A DNA stretch of 64,000 nucleotides from NCBI GenBank assembly GCA_018333075.1, contig BORH01000013.1:1-64000 (forward strand). Reading direction: 5' to 3'. Positions 9,062 to 17,833 of this stretch are shown here, piece after piece. The number at the start of each line of letters is the position of its first letter. The stretch's first letter is position 1. The DNA comes from Heyndrickxia sporothermodurans (GTDB lineage Bacteria > Bacillota > Bacilli > Bacillales > Bacillaceae_C). Under the pieces are notes generated by a model. That model was not told where the DNA came from. It saw only the letters and a list, made by a program, of their open reading frames with translations, and did not search any database. A program made the translations under genes and the position numbers.

Positions 9062-9092
9062 ATGATTAGCAACAGAAAAGGAGCTGATATTC

Positions 9093-9602
9093 ATGTATAA
9101 CCATATATTAGTATGCTTTGATCATTCAGATGGAAGTAGAAAAGCATTAAATAAAGGAATTGAACTTTGTAAGCATAACCAAGATTGTCATTTGTCAGTC
9201 GTCCAAGTAATAAATGAAACTCCTCAACCTATTGATTCTCAATTACCAGAGAATGAAATTGGGAAAAATGGATTTGCAGCATTCCCCCGTCTCGATGGAT
9301 TATATGTCACTCATATACCAGCCAGCCCTGTCATAAACCACCAATCAATGCCAGCTAATCACCATCAAAATGATCTTAGCCATATAATTAAACAGATTGT
9401 AGAACCAAATGGAATACCTGTAAACTTTGACATTTTAGAGGGAAACACTGCACTTAGTATATGTGAATATGCAGAATTACATCAAATTGATTTAATTGTT
9501 GTAGGTCATAATGAAAAAGGAATACTAAAAAAAATATTTTTAAGTAGTACAGGAGAAAATATATTGAAAAACTCAAATCAAGATCTTTTAGTTGTAAAAT
9601 AA
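9093..9602 (+). CDS. universal stress protein (UspA family)
   Basis: The 169-residue cytosolic UspA-fold protein begins HILVCFDHSDGSRKAL. The C-terminal part (DLIVVGHNEKGILKKIFLSSTGENILKNS) matches the family GxxGxxxxxxxGS(T) nucleotide-binding segment in degenerate form: the usual GxxG is GHNEKG and the closing element is SSTGENIL. An insert of about 30 residues in the middle, rich in His and Asn, lengthens it beyond the usual 140-150. AAAAGGAG precedes the ATG. It is monocistronic with a sigma-B-like promoter and a terminator. Confidence 0.88.
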   Translation: MYNHILVCFDHSDGSRKALNKGIELCKHNQDCHLSVVQVINETPQPIDSQLPENEIGKNGFAAFPRLDGLYVTHIPASPVINHQSMPANHHQNDLSHIIKQIVEPNGIPVNFDILEGNTALSICEYAELHQIDLIVVGHNEKGILKKIFLSSTGENILKNSNQDLLVVK

Positions 9603-9607
9603 ATATG

Positions 9608-9660
9608 GTTGAAGTTTTGCTATAATTATTTTTCTTTTATAGTAAAGCTTCGACCTTTTT
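9608..9660 (+). terminator. terminator of the universal stress protein gene
   Basis: A long wobble-containing stem (about 9608-9625 with 9637-9654) is followed by six or more T. Confidence 0.8.
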
Positions 9661-9821
9661 TCAATATAAAGCACCTTTGACACCACTAATAAAGTACAAT
9701 TATCGATGTAAGAAGTGTTTAAAAATTATTAAAGAATAAATTAACTTGGTATTTTTGAAATATTTTGATATATTTTAAATAAAGAAATTTTTTCTAATTT
9801 ATCGTGAATTGAGGTGAGATA

Positions 9822-10928
9822 ATGATTCCGCTTAGAACAGATATTATGATATTTTTAGAGGATAATAAAGAAAAAATTCTCAAAGACTGGGAAGACCATG
9901 TAGTTATATCAGGAAAAGATCCATTTAAGGATTTCATATACCATAATGGGGAAACGATGTTTAAACTACTTGTTCAATCTTTGGTTGTGCCGATGGAAGA
10001 ATTAGAGCATCCTTTAATTCCTTTTGCCCAAAAAGTAGCTGTTGAAAGAATCAATGCTAAAGTCAATATAGGTGAATTTGTTTATAATGTGAACATCGGA
10101 AGATCCATTATCAATAAATCCCTTTATCGTAATTTTCCTAATTGGGAAGAGATACATCCCACCATCGACAAAATTAATCATGCATTAGATATGTTTTTAT
10201 TTCATGCAGTTACATATTACACGAATGTCAAAAATCAAATCATTGAAGAAAAAAATGAATACATAACATCTACCCACCATGAACGTTTAACACTTTTAGG
10301 ACAAATGACATCGAGCTTTGTTCATGAGTTTCGTAATCCATTAACTTCTATACATGGCTTTGTCCAATTATTGCGTTCTGAAAATCCGCAATTGCCTTAT
10401 TTAGATATCATAGCCAACGAACTGGAACAATTGAAATTTAGTATCTCCCAATTTCTAATGCTTTCTAAAAAAGAAATTATTGAATTAGAAATGACTTCAT
10501 TTTCTTTAAATGATCTAATTGAAGAAGTACTGTCATTCTTATATCCTCGTATTCTTGAAGTGAATGTGGATATTAAAAAAAATTATGTTCAGGAATTCAA
10601 GATACTTGGATTTAAAGATGCTATAAGACAAGTTCTTATAAATATTATATTTAACGCGGTAGACGTTCTTAAAAATATCAAGAATCCTGTTATACAAATA
10701 GACTTAAATAAGACAGCTGATTCGATTATTTTAGATATTGGAAATAATGGCCCTAAAATTCCTGAAGGACTTCTTGATAATATTTTCGAACCGTTTGTTA
10801 CAACAAAAGAAGCAGGGACTGGCTTAGGCTTATACGTATCAAAAAATACAATTGAAAAACATGGGGGAAAATTAACTTGTCAATCCAATAACGATTGGAC
10901 AATCTTCACTATTATTTTGCCGCTCTAA
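9822..10928 (+). CDS. orphan sensor histidine kinase, no membrane segment
   Basis: The 368-residue soluble kinase has an N-terminal helical region (1-150) resembling the RsbRD N-terminal/globin-like sensor fold (FLEDNKEKILKDWEDHV). A HisKA H-box with His168 in SSFVHEFRNPLTS follows. The HATPase core has the N-box LINIIFNAVDVL (272-283), G1 DIGNNG, F-box IFEPFVTTK and G2 GTGLGLYVS. There is no PAS domain or receiver. No response regulator gene is adjacent, as with the sporulation phosphorelay kinases, so feeding Spo0F is possible but inferred. The start at 9822 has GAGGTGA upstream. Confidence 0.87.
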   Translation: MIPLRTDIMIFLEDNKEKILKDWEDHVVISGKDPFKDFIYHNGETMFKLLVQSLVVPMEELEHPLIPFAQKVAVERINAKVNIGEFVYNVNIGRSIINKSLYRNFPNWEEIHPTIDKINHALDMFLFHAVTYYTNVKNQIIEEKNEYITSTHHERLTLLGQMTSSFVHEFRNPLTSIHGFVQLLRSENPQLPYLDIIANELEQLKFSISQFLMLSKKEIIELEMTSFSLNDLIEEVLSFLYPRILEVNVDIKKNYVQEFKILGFKDAIRQVLINIIFNAVDVLKNIKNPVIQIDLNKTADSIILDIGNNGPKIPEGLLDNIFEPFVTTKEAGTGLGLYVSKNTIEKHGGKLTCQSNNDWTIFTIILPL

Positions 10929-11104
10929 ATGTCCTCCTTTTTCAAGTCAAAGTATCTTAATCCCACTTAATTACTGGCCATTTTCTTACAGGGTGTAAAA
11001 AATTCAGATTGAGCAAGCCAATATAAATTTTTTACATGTTACATTTATATATTAATTTACGGGACATCTTTGAAAAACGTTAAATTACTAATACAAATGA
11101 AAAG

Positions 11105-11135
11105 ACTCCCATACATTCGTGGGAGTCCCTTTTTA
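11105..11135. terminator. hairpin terminator, probably of the minus-strand gene
   Basis: A perfect 8-bp stem GACTCCCA/TGGGAGTC (11105-11112 with 11121-11128) has T tracts on both strands. It ends 6 bp beyond the stop of the 86-aa minus-strand gene, and could also end transcripts from the kinase gene 170 bp upstream. Confidence 0.75.
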
Positions 11136-11140
11136 AATTA

Positions 11141-11401
11141 CTACCAGAAAAAGAACGGAAGAAATGCAAAAGCTGCAATAGCTCCAAGAGCAACTCCCCA
11201 GCCAAAGCCCCATCCCCAGCCTGGATAACCATAGTACGGATACCCATAACCTCTATAACCTCTGCGTGGGAGTGGTCGTAGATAAACCATCCTATTATTC
11301 ACTCGCTGGATAATTCCTCTGTGGACTCTTCCATCATGTGTTCTGATTTCAACTGGTCTTCCAACACCTCTTTGACACATATGGTAATATGAAGCTGACA
11401 T
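11141..11401 (-). CDS. small Gly/Tyr/Trp-rich protein, 86 aa, possibly spore-associated
   Basis: The N-terminal 45 residues (CQRGVGRPVEIRTHDGRVHR and on to VYLRPLP) look like a small Sm-like beta fold. They are followed by Arg-Gly-Tyr-Pro repeats and a hydrophobic tail ending LPFFFW. GGAGGTGA lies before the ATG. Tyr/Gly-rich short proteins of this type are common in Bacillus spore coats, and a YjcZ-type gene lies just upstream. Spore location is inference. Confidence 0.75.
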   Translation of the reverse strand: MSASYYHMCQRGVGRPVEIRTHDGRVHRGIIQRVNNRMVYLRPLPRRGYRGYGYPYYGYPGWGWGFGWGVALGAIAAFAFLPFFFW

Positions 11402-11598
11402 GACTATTCACCTCCAATATCTCTACACAACAGTTTATGGTTATTTCTCATAATTGGAGTGGGACATTGGAGGAGGACATTCGTTTGAATTATTATTGAA
11501 TGTCGCTTCTTTTTTCAAGATAAATTTTTCAAAAAACAGAAACAAACCTTTCGTTATGTATGATCCCAGCCATATTAGACTAGGATTCTTACATGCTA

Positions 11599-11733
11599 TT
11601 AACACACAAATGCTGCACCAACAATGATAAGAAGAATGAACAACACGACGATTAAAGCAAATATCCGACCACCACCACAGCCATAACCATAGCCATAGCC
11701 ACCAACTGGATAGCCACCACAACCATACCACAT
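11599..11733 (-). CDS. YjcZ-family tiny sporulation protein, 44 aa
   Basis: Read directly from the minus strand: 44 residues. A Gly/Tyr/Cys-rich head ([20 protein letters not shown]) is followed by one membrane segment, [18 protein letters not shown]. That is the YjcZ/tiny-transmembrane family pattern found in spore-formers. AAGGAGGTGAG precedes ATG 11733. A longer open frame over the same bases, in another frame, is Trp-rich and lacks a site, so it is a shadow. Neighbours are the 86-aa gene downstream and an SGNH-like gene upstream. Confidence 0.85.
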   Translation of the reverse strand: MWYGCGGYPVGGYGYGYGCGGGRIFALIVVLFILLIIVGAAFVC

Positions 11734-11771
11734 AAGTTTCTCACCTCCTTAAAATATTTACTTAGTTAAAG

Positions 11772-12428
11772 TTATTTATTTTCATCTTCTTTTTTATCAC
11801 TTAATAGTGGTTGATAACCAACTTCATGAAGTTGTTTTGCGATTTCAATATGTCCAATGTGATTAGGATAATGATACCCTCTCGTACACCAGGCATCGAG
11901 GTTATCCTTTAAACAATTATGAAGATTAACGGAATGAACACAACGTATATTTCCCCGACATTCTAAATGACTGTTATATCTTCTTACCCATTTTTCTGCA
12001 TTCCTATGATCAGGGTATGGATTGTGTAAACCAAATACAATTAACATATGCTTCTTGCGATCTTCGTCTTTCAGTTCACGGATTTTAAAAATAATATCAT
12101 CTACATTTCTTCTACATTTATTGAAAGCGTGATTCAACTCATCTTTATTATTGTTTTCATTAAATTTTTCTATTGCATGTATGAAATCTTGTTGCCCAGC
12201 AGACAAAACAATGATCTGGCTTTGTTTAATTGCTTGATGAACATTTGGGGTATCTATTAGCTCAAGTATGTCGTTTGATTGGTAATTTTCTCTCGCAAAT
12301 ATCCTCACATGTACCCTTTCTCTTAGAATCTCTTCAGACATTCGAGCATGCCGCTGAATACATCCTGGAGAAAAAAATGGTGCACCGTTACCAGCACATA
12401 TGCCGTCACCTATTGCTAAATATCTCAT
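11772..12428 (-). CDS. SGNH/GDSL-hydrolase-like protein with altered block I
   Basis: The 218-residue protein has an SGNH-like layout: N-terminal YLAIGDGICAGNG in place of GDSxxxG, QQDFIHAI near the block III region, and a C-terminal NHIGHIEIAKQLHE, which fits the block V His. The nucleophile position is Gly rather than Ser, so esterase activity is doubtful. It has seven or so cysteines and no signal peptide. ATG 12428 was chosen because GGGGGAAGGG lies before it. It may be cotranscribed with the YjcZ-type gene 38 bp downstream. Confidence 0.72.
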   Translation of the reverse strand: MRYLAIGDGICAGNGAPFFSPGCIQRHARMSEEILRERVHVRIFARENYQSNDILELIDTPNVHQAIKQSQIIVLSAGQQDFIHAIEKFNENNNKDELNHAFNKCRRNVDDIIFKIRELKDEDRKKHMLIVFGLHNPYPDHRNAEKWVRRYNSHLECRGNIRCVHSVNLHNCLKDNLDAWCTRGYHYPNHIGHIEIAKQLHEVGYQPLLSDKKEDENK

Positions 12429-12705
12429 GCATTTCCCTTCCCCCACTTCAAAATTATCCTTCTTTATATTTATTCAGCTTTCTCTTTGTGGTAACTGTCC
12501 ATATAAAAATTAGGCTTTTGTCTATTTTTTTAAAAATTTAGATAAAATGCCTTTTGTACGTGAATAAAAAAGTAAGCTATTTGTCTTAAATTACTTTTGT
12601 CAGAATCTCTTGTTTTCCAAATATTTTTCTTTCAACAAATTAAAGGTATTATATGAAAAAGAGCGTATACATGAAGTATGTAACAAAAAAGAAATGGGTG
12701 ATGGA

Positions 12706-14082
12706 ATGGATAACCTAAAACATATGATCCAAATGCAAAAACAATTTTTCTCAACAGGGCAGACAAAAAAAATTGATTTTCGAGAACAAAACCTTAAAAT
12801 TTTAAAATCTATGGTAATAGAAAACGAGAAAGAATTGATGGCTGCATTGAAAAAGGATTTGAATAAATCTGAGTTTGAAGCATATACAACTGAAATCGGA
12901 TTCGTTCTATCTGAATTGACTTTTACGCTAAAAAACATCAGAAAATGGTGTAAGCGAAAACGAACAAAATCTTCCCTTACCCATTTTGGTTCGAAAGGTT
13001 ATATATACAAAGAGCCTTACGGCGTTTCACTTATTATTGGACCATGGAATTATCCAATTAATCTTACTCTTTCACCATTGATAGGTGCGATAGCTGCAGG
13101 CAACTGTGCTATTTTAAAGCCTTCAGAATTAACTCCTGTTACTTCTAATCTATTAAATCAATTAATTTGCAAATACTTTCCACCAGAATATATAACTGTC
13201 ATTGAAGGAGACGCAACAACAAGTCAAGCATTACTTAATGAAGATGTAGATTATATTTTCTTTACAGGCAGTATTCAGGTTGGAAAAATGGTGATGGGAG
13301 CGGCAGCTAAACATTTAATACCTGTTACACTTGAGCTTGGTGGAAAAAGTCCTTGTATTGTTCACGCTGATTCTAAGCTTCCTTTTGCAGCGAAACGAAT
13401 AGTTTGGGGAAAGCTATTAAATGCTGGACAAACATGTGTAGCTCCAGATTATTTACTTGTACATCATTCTATTAAAGACTCGTTAATTCAAGAAATTAAA
13501 AAGGCAATAATTGAGCTTTATAGTGAAAACGTCCTTTCCAATCCAAACTATACAAGAATCATTAATGAGAAGCATTTTAAACGCTTATGCAATATGCTGG
13601 AAACATCAAAAGGAAAAACGATTAGCGGGGGCTCGTTTGATCCACTGTCAAGGAAAATTGAACCTTCTCTTATAGATGATATAACTTGGAATGATTCGAC
13701 AATGGAGGAGGAAATATTTGGTCCCATCCTTCCCATAATGACATATGACGACCTAAATCAAATGATAAAGAGTGTAGCAAATAGACCAAAACCGCTAGCA
13801 TTATATATTTTTACGGAAAATAAAGCAGTTAGTGAAAAAATTATTGATGAAATATCATTTGGTAGCTGTTGTGTAAATGATACTGTGTATCAAATAGCAA
13901 CTCCACATCTGCCATTTGGAGGAGTTGGAGCTAGTGGGACAGGTGCTTATCACGGAAAAAGAAGCTTTGATGAGTTTTCACATGAAAAGAGCGTATTAAA
14001 ACAAACAACTTTATTCGATATTCCACTTCGTTATCCGAATGGAAAAAATGGATTGAAGTTAATAAAAAAAATTATGAAATAA
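12706..14082 (+). CDS. ywdH: class 3 aldehyde dehydrogenase (YwdH type)
   Basis: The NAD(P)-dependent enzyme oxidises fatty or aromatic aldehydes to acids. It has the class 3 layout: GPWNYPINLTLSPLIGAIAAGN, the base Glu in LELGGKSP, the catalytic Cys in NAGQTCVAPDYLL, EEIFGPILP and LPFGGVGASG. The C-terminus FRYPN-like segment plus basic tail (LKLIKKIMK) is as in B. subtilis YwdH. ATG 12706 (458 aa) gives the YwdH-like N-terminus MDNLKHMIQMQK and has GGGTGAT close upstream; the longer frame from 12610 adds 32 unrelated residues. Confidence 0.92.
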   Translation: MDNLKHMIQMQKQFFSTGQTKKIDFREQNLKILKSMVIENEKELMAALKKDLNKSEFEAYTTEIGFVLSELTFTLKNIRKWCKRKRTKSSLTHFGSKGYIYKEPYGVSLIIGPWNYPINLTLSPLIGAIAAGNCAILKPSELTPVTSNLLNQLICKYFPPEYITVIEGDATTSQALLNEDVDYIFFTGSIQVGKMVMGAAAKHLIPVTLELGGKSPCIVHADSKLPFAAKRIVWGKLLNAGQTCVAPDYLLVHHSIKDSLIQEIKKAIIELYSENVLSNPNYTRIINEKHFKRLCNMLETSKGKTISGGSFDPLSRKIEPSLIDDITWNDSTMEEEIFGPILPIMTYDDLNQMIKSVANRPKPLALYIFTENKAVSEKIIDEISFGSCCVNDTVYQIATPHLPFGGVGASGTGAYHGKRSFDEFSHEKSVLKQTTLFDIPLRYPNGKNGLKLIKKIMK

Positions 14083-14114
14083 CCTACTACATTTTTTTAA
14101 TATCCTTTTAAAAC

Positions 14115-14150
14115 AAAAATTCCTCTACATGTTTATAGAGGAATTTTTAT
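14115..14150. terminator. bidirectional terminator between ywdH and oppA2
   Basis: A perfect 13-bp stem AAAAATTCCTCTA/TAGAGGAATTTTT (14115-14127 with 14136-14148) has A/T flanks suited to termination from both converging genes. Confidence 0.85.
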
Positions 14151-14192
14151 AATTGAATTATTATACATTCTCAACTTTTACAAATTAGGCTT

Positions 14193-15830
14193 TTATTCCA
14201 AATAGGTCCACTGAAAACTAAACTCTGCACCCGTAGGATGTTCGACCAATTCTTTAATATTGCTATGCATTAATACAGCTTGCCCAGCTTGATATAAAGG
14301 AGCAATTGCTACATCCTCTTCTATTAAAATCTTTTCCAATTTTAACAGAATCTCATAACGTTTCGATAAATCTGTTTCAAATCTTGCGCTTTCAACTAAC
14401 TTATCATACTCTTTATTTGAATAGTCCTCTCGGTTCGATGAACTTCCAGTAATCCACATGTCTAAATATGTCATCGGATCACTATAATCAGGATCCCATG
14501 TCGATAATGAAATATCATATTTAATCGACTTTTCTATTTCTAATCTTTGTTCAAAAGGAACCGCCTTAATTTCTAATTTAAATCCTGGTAGGTTTGTTTC
14601 TAATTGTGATTGTAAAAATTCAGCCATTTTCTTACTAGCTTCGGTATCAGAAATATTAATAGATACCTTTAAATCTTTTACTCCTGATTCTTGTAGTCCT
14701 TTAGTCCAGTAATTCTTTGCTTTATCAAGAGTTCCTTTTAGAAGCTCACCATTCAATTCACGGAAATCTTTATTTTCTGGTGAATAATAATTTCCACCTG
14801 GAATGAGTCCGTATAAAGGAACTGCACCATTATTTAATGCGATATCTGTTAAACCTTGTTTGTCAATAGCAAGATTAATAGCTTTTCGAATATTTTTATT
14901 CTTTAACACAGGATGATTTAAATTGAATCTTAGAAAGCCAATTCCAGCTAAAGTTGTTGTTTTAAACTCCTTATTATCCTTGTAATTATCTACTGATGCA
15001 GCTGTTAGTGTAATTCTGTCTACTTTGCCACTTTCATAAAGATTCAAGTCTGTTGAATCATCTTTTACAACAAAAGTGTTAATTTCATCCAGCTTCACGT
15101 TTTTGGCATCCCAATAATCAGGATTTTTGACTAACTTCCAACTTTGCTCGTGCTTCCATTCGGCTAATTTAAATGGTCCGTTATAAAGCAGTTTGTCTGC
15201 TTCAAGTGCATACTGATTTCCCATTTCCTCTACAAACTTCTGGTTTTGAGGCAAAAAAGTTGCAAATGTCAAAAGTGTTTCTAATAAAGGGTTAGGCTTT
15301 TCAAGTGTTACTTTTAATGTTTTATCATCTAGAGCTTTTACTCCTAACTCATTAATATCCTTTTTTCCATCCATTATCGCTTGTGCATTTTTAACGCCAA
15401 CTGTCACAAACATATAATTATATGCGCCAGCCTCCTTCAATACTCTCTTCCAAGCAAATTCAAAATCATGTGCTGTTACTGGGTCACCATTACTCCACTT
15501 TGTATCACGAATGATGAAGGTATGAGACAGGCCATCTTTACTTTGCTCATGTTTTTCTGCCGCAGCTAGAATCGGTTTATTATTCTTATCCTGACGAAAA
15601 AGACCTTCGTTTACATTATTTAATACAGTAAACATCGAATGTGCTTTAGTTGAATCCATCGTTGGGATTTCGGATGTTTCAGTAATATTTAATACTTGTT
15701 TTGTTTTTGTATTTTCTTTACCTGAATTATTCGTTTCGGTTTTTTTAGAAGAACCGAATCCACATCCTGCTAGCGTAGCAGAAACAATTATCGCAAGTAT
15801 AACTATTGACATAACTTTTGCCTTCATCAA
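14193..15830 (-). CDS. oligopeptide-binding lipoprotein, second copy
   Basis: The solute-binding protein (family 5) captures peptides for the Opp/Dpp importer encoded upstream on the same strand. It has a lipoprotein signal peptide with lipobox LAGC, then a Lys/Thr/Asn linker, the family motif FIIRDTKWSNGDPVTAHDF in expected position, and the usual ~545-aa length. About four of five residues match the copy at 20966-22612 by eye, so it is a local duplicate. GGGGGAAGG precedes the ATG. A terminator separates it from the operon upstream and a CodY-like box lies in its leader, so it is probably transcribed separately. Confidence 0.93.
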   Translation of the reverse strand: MMKAKVMSIVILAIIVSATLAGCGFGSSKKTETNNSGKENTKTKQVLNITETSEIPTMDSTKAHSMFTVLNNVNEGLFRQDKNNKPILAAAEKHEQSKDGLSHTFIIRDTKWSNGDPVTAHDFEFAWKRVLKEAGAYNYMFVTVGVKNAQAIMDGKKDINELGVKALDDKTLKVTLEKPNPLLETLLTFATFLPQNQKFVEEMGNQYALEADKLLYNGPFKLAEWKHEQSWKLVKNPDYWDAKNVKLDEINTFVVKDDSTDLNLYESGKVDRITLTAASVDNYKDNKEFKTTTLAGIGFLRFNLNHPVLKNKNIRKAINLAIDKQGLTDIALNNGAVPLYGLIPGGNYYSPENKDFRELNGELLKGTLDKAKNYWTKGLQESGVKDLKVSINISDTEASKKMAEFLQSQLETNLPGFKLEIKAVPFEQRLEIEKSIKYDISLSTWDPDYSDPMTYLDMWITGSSSNREDYSNKEYDKLVESARFETDLSKRYEILLKLEKILIEEDVAIAPLYQAGQAVLMHSNIKELVEHPTGAEFSFQWTYLE

Positions 15831-15876
15831 CCTTCCCCCTCGAATATTGAAGCATTTTTGTTTATTAATAGTTTAA

Positions 15877-15891
15877 AATATTCTGAAGATA
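15877..15891. promoter_or_regulatory. candidate CodY box upstream of oppA2
   Basis: AATATTCTGAAGATA matches the CodY motif AATTTTCWGAAAATT at 12 of 15 positions, including the central TTCTGAA core. It lies about 50 bp upstream of the oppA2 start. CodY represses peptide transport genes in B. subtilis during amino-acid sufficiency. Confidence 0.4.
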
Positions 15892-15989
15892 CATTCAATT
15901 CATTTTTTGTAAATGTCAAAAAAAGTTACACTTAACTTTTATTATTAACTAGAAGAACAGTGTGAAATTTGAAAGCAAAATAAAAGAAA

Positions 15990-16013
15990 GGCCATTCTGT
16001 ATTCAAAACAGCC
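15990..16013 (-). terminator. terminator of the opp operon
   Basis: A 10-bp stem with three G-T wobbles (15990-15999 with 16004-16013) and a 4-base loop is followed on the minus strand by a T-rich run. It starts 20 bp after the stop of the serine hydrolase gene. Confidence 0.75.
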
Positions 16014-16032
16014 TCCCTCTATATAAATTCTA

Positions 16033-16818
16033 TCAAACTAAATAATCGGACACCACTTTACCAATACGAGCAATCGAATCTTTTCCAGAATAGGAATTTT
16101 CTAATTGATCTATCAATACTGCTATGTAAGCTTTATTAGCTCCATAATGAATAATACCAACATCATGCTCTACTCCCGGAATCTCTCCAGTTTTATTTGC
16201 GACAAAAACATGATCAAGATCCATCATAGCGGGAAGCTTATGTTGAAATTGCTGTCCTGCAAGAATTGAAAGAATTTCTTGATTACTTATTGAAGTTAAA
16301 TACTGATTATTTTCTATCTCTCTTAGAAACTTAATCATATCCGATGCAGAAGTAACATTATCATACCCTTTTTCCCTTGCAACATAATCCATTAATTTAC
16401 GCTCAACTCGTGTATGGTGACAGCCAAGAAGTTGATTAAAACGATGAATAGATTCCAAACCAACTAATTCAATCAGCAAATTCGTAGCTGTATTATCGGA
16501 AACAATTATCATTAGTGTTAGGAGATCCTTTATGGTTAAGCTCGTCTTTTCATCAAGGTATTGAATTACCCCCGAGCCCTCAACCTTTTGATTATTTTTC
16601 ACATTTATTCGATCACTTAAACTTATTTCCCCGGATTCTACCTTATGATATGCAGCCATCATTATCGGAATTTTTATCAAACTTGCAGAGGACTTTTTCT
16701 GCTCACCATCTTTGTTGATTATGAATTGTTGATTAATTTCAACCACAACACTTATATTTCCAGATGATTGTTCTATAATTCTTTCAATTTGCTGGGTTAA
16801 ATTCACAATACTTTTCAT
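16033..16818 (-). CDS. class A beta-lactamase-fold serine hydrolase without signal peptide
   Basis: The 261-residue protein has the three catalytic motifs S46xxK49 (SASLIK), S107DN109 and K209TG211. Where class A beta-lactamases carry the omega-loop Glu166 there is a KLMDYVAREKG segment, as in non-lactamase serine hydrolases. No secretion signal is visible, so it should act in the cytoplasm. It is the last gene of the opp operon, 4 bp after oppF. That makes cytosolic processing of imported peptides, for example muropeptide or D-amino-acid peptides, a reasonable inference. True beta-lactam resistance is less likely. Confidence 0.85.
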   Translation of the reverse strand: MKSIVNLTQQIERIIEQSSGNISVVVEINQQFIINKDGEQKKSSASLIKIPIMMAAYHKVESGEISLSDRINVKNNQKVEGSGVIQYLDEKTSLTIKDLLTLMIIVSDNTATNLLIELVGLESIHRFNQLLGCHHTRVERKLMDYVAREKGYDNVTSASDMIKFLREIENNQYLTSISNQEILSILAGQQFQHKLPAMMDLDHVFVANKTGEIPGVEHDVGIIHYGANKAYIAVLIDQLENSYSGKDSIARIGKVVSDYLV

Positions 16819-16822
16819 ATCT

Positions 16823-17833
16823 TCACCCTTTTGTCAGTAATGTTTCTTTTTTAACCAGTTCACTATTTTGATATAGGTGACAAGCAACAAAGTGATTTGG
16901 CTGTACTTCTTTCCAAATTGGTTCCTTTTGGGAACAAATATCCATCGCTTGGGGACATCTAGTACGAAATCTACAGCCACTTGGAGGATTAATTGGATTT
17001 GGAACATCACCCGTCAAAATGATTCTTTCGCGTTTTCTTTCTAAGTTTGGATCTGGCAAGGGGATCGCAGAGAGAAGTGCTGCAGTATAGGGATGTAATG
17101 GTTGACTATATAATTCTTCACTTTCTGCTAATTCCATTATCTGTCCTAAATACATTACTGCAATTCGATCACTAATATGTTTTACCATTGATAAATCGTG
17201 AGCAATGAATAAATAAGTAAGTTCTTTTTCTTTTTGTAATTTCTTTAAAAGATTTACGATTTGAGCTTGAATAGAAACGTCTAAAGCCGCAATTGGTTCA
17301 TCAGCAACAATAAATTTTGGCTGTACAGCTAGCGCTCTAGCAATTCCTATTCTTTGCCTCTGACCACCACTAAATTCATGGGGATAACGATTCGCATGAT
17401 TTCGATTTAGTCCTACTAATTCCAATAGTTCGATGACATTCTCTCTTCGTTCCTCTTTGCTCATATTTGGTTGATGAATTAACAATCCTTCAGATACAAT
17501 TTCTAGTACAGTCATTCTTGGATTTAATGAAGAATATGGATCTTGAAAAATCATTTGTACTTCTCTGCGGTATTGTTTAGCATCATCACTTGAATGATCA
17601 ATTTTAAGCTTCTTCCCTTCAAACTTGATTTCACCTGAGGTCGGATGATAAAGTTGCAGTAATGTTCTCCCTACTGTCGATTTCCCACACCCTGACTCAC
17701 CAACAAGTCCCAATGCTTCACCTTTATGAATAGTAAAACTAATGCCATCAACAGCATGAAGCACCTGATTTTTCCCTACTTTAAAATGTTTTGTTAATTT
17801 TTCAACTTCGATTAGCGACTCTCTTGTTTCCAT
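16823..17833 (-). CDS. oppF: oligopeptide ABC importer ATPase OppF
   Basis: This is the second ATP-binding subunit of the peptide importer. Motifs: Walker A GESGCGKS, Q-loop MIFQDPYSSLNPRMT, signature FSGGQRQR, Walker B FIVADEPIAALD and the C-terminal oligopeptide/dipeptide extension with a four-Cys cluster (CRFRTRCPQAMDIC and later CH). The start overlaps the oppD stop as TAATG, so the two are translationally coupled. It is followed 4 bp later by the serine hydrolase gene. Confidence 0.93.
   Translation of the reverse strand: METRESLIEVEKLTKHFKVGKNQVLHAVDGISFTIHKGEALGLVGESGCGKSTVGRTLLQLYHPTSGEIKFEGKKLKIDHSSDDAKQYRREVQMIFQDPYSSLNPRMTVLEIVSEGLLIHQPNMSKEERRENVIELLELVGLNRNHANRYPHEFSGGQRQRIGIARALAVQPKFIVADEPIAALDVSIQAQIVNLLKKLQKEKELTYLFIAHDLSMVKHISDRIAVMYLGQIMELAESEELYSQPLHPYTAALLSAIPLPDPNLERKRERIILTGDVPNPINPPSGCRFRTRCPQAMDICSQKEPIWKEVQPNHFVACHLYQNSELVKKETLLTKG

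Noticed and set aside
11476-11504. hairpin GACATTC/GAATGTC between small spore-type genes
   Set aside because: The T-run lies on the strand that has no upstream gene, so a terminator role is not supported; may be chance in AT-rich DNA.
11441-11731. 96-codon minus-strand frame rich in Trp and Leu
   Set aside because: It overlaps the YjcZ-type gene in another frame, starts with GTG without a ribosome site, and its Trp-Leu run is the frame-shifted reading of Gly-Tyr codons.
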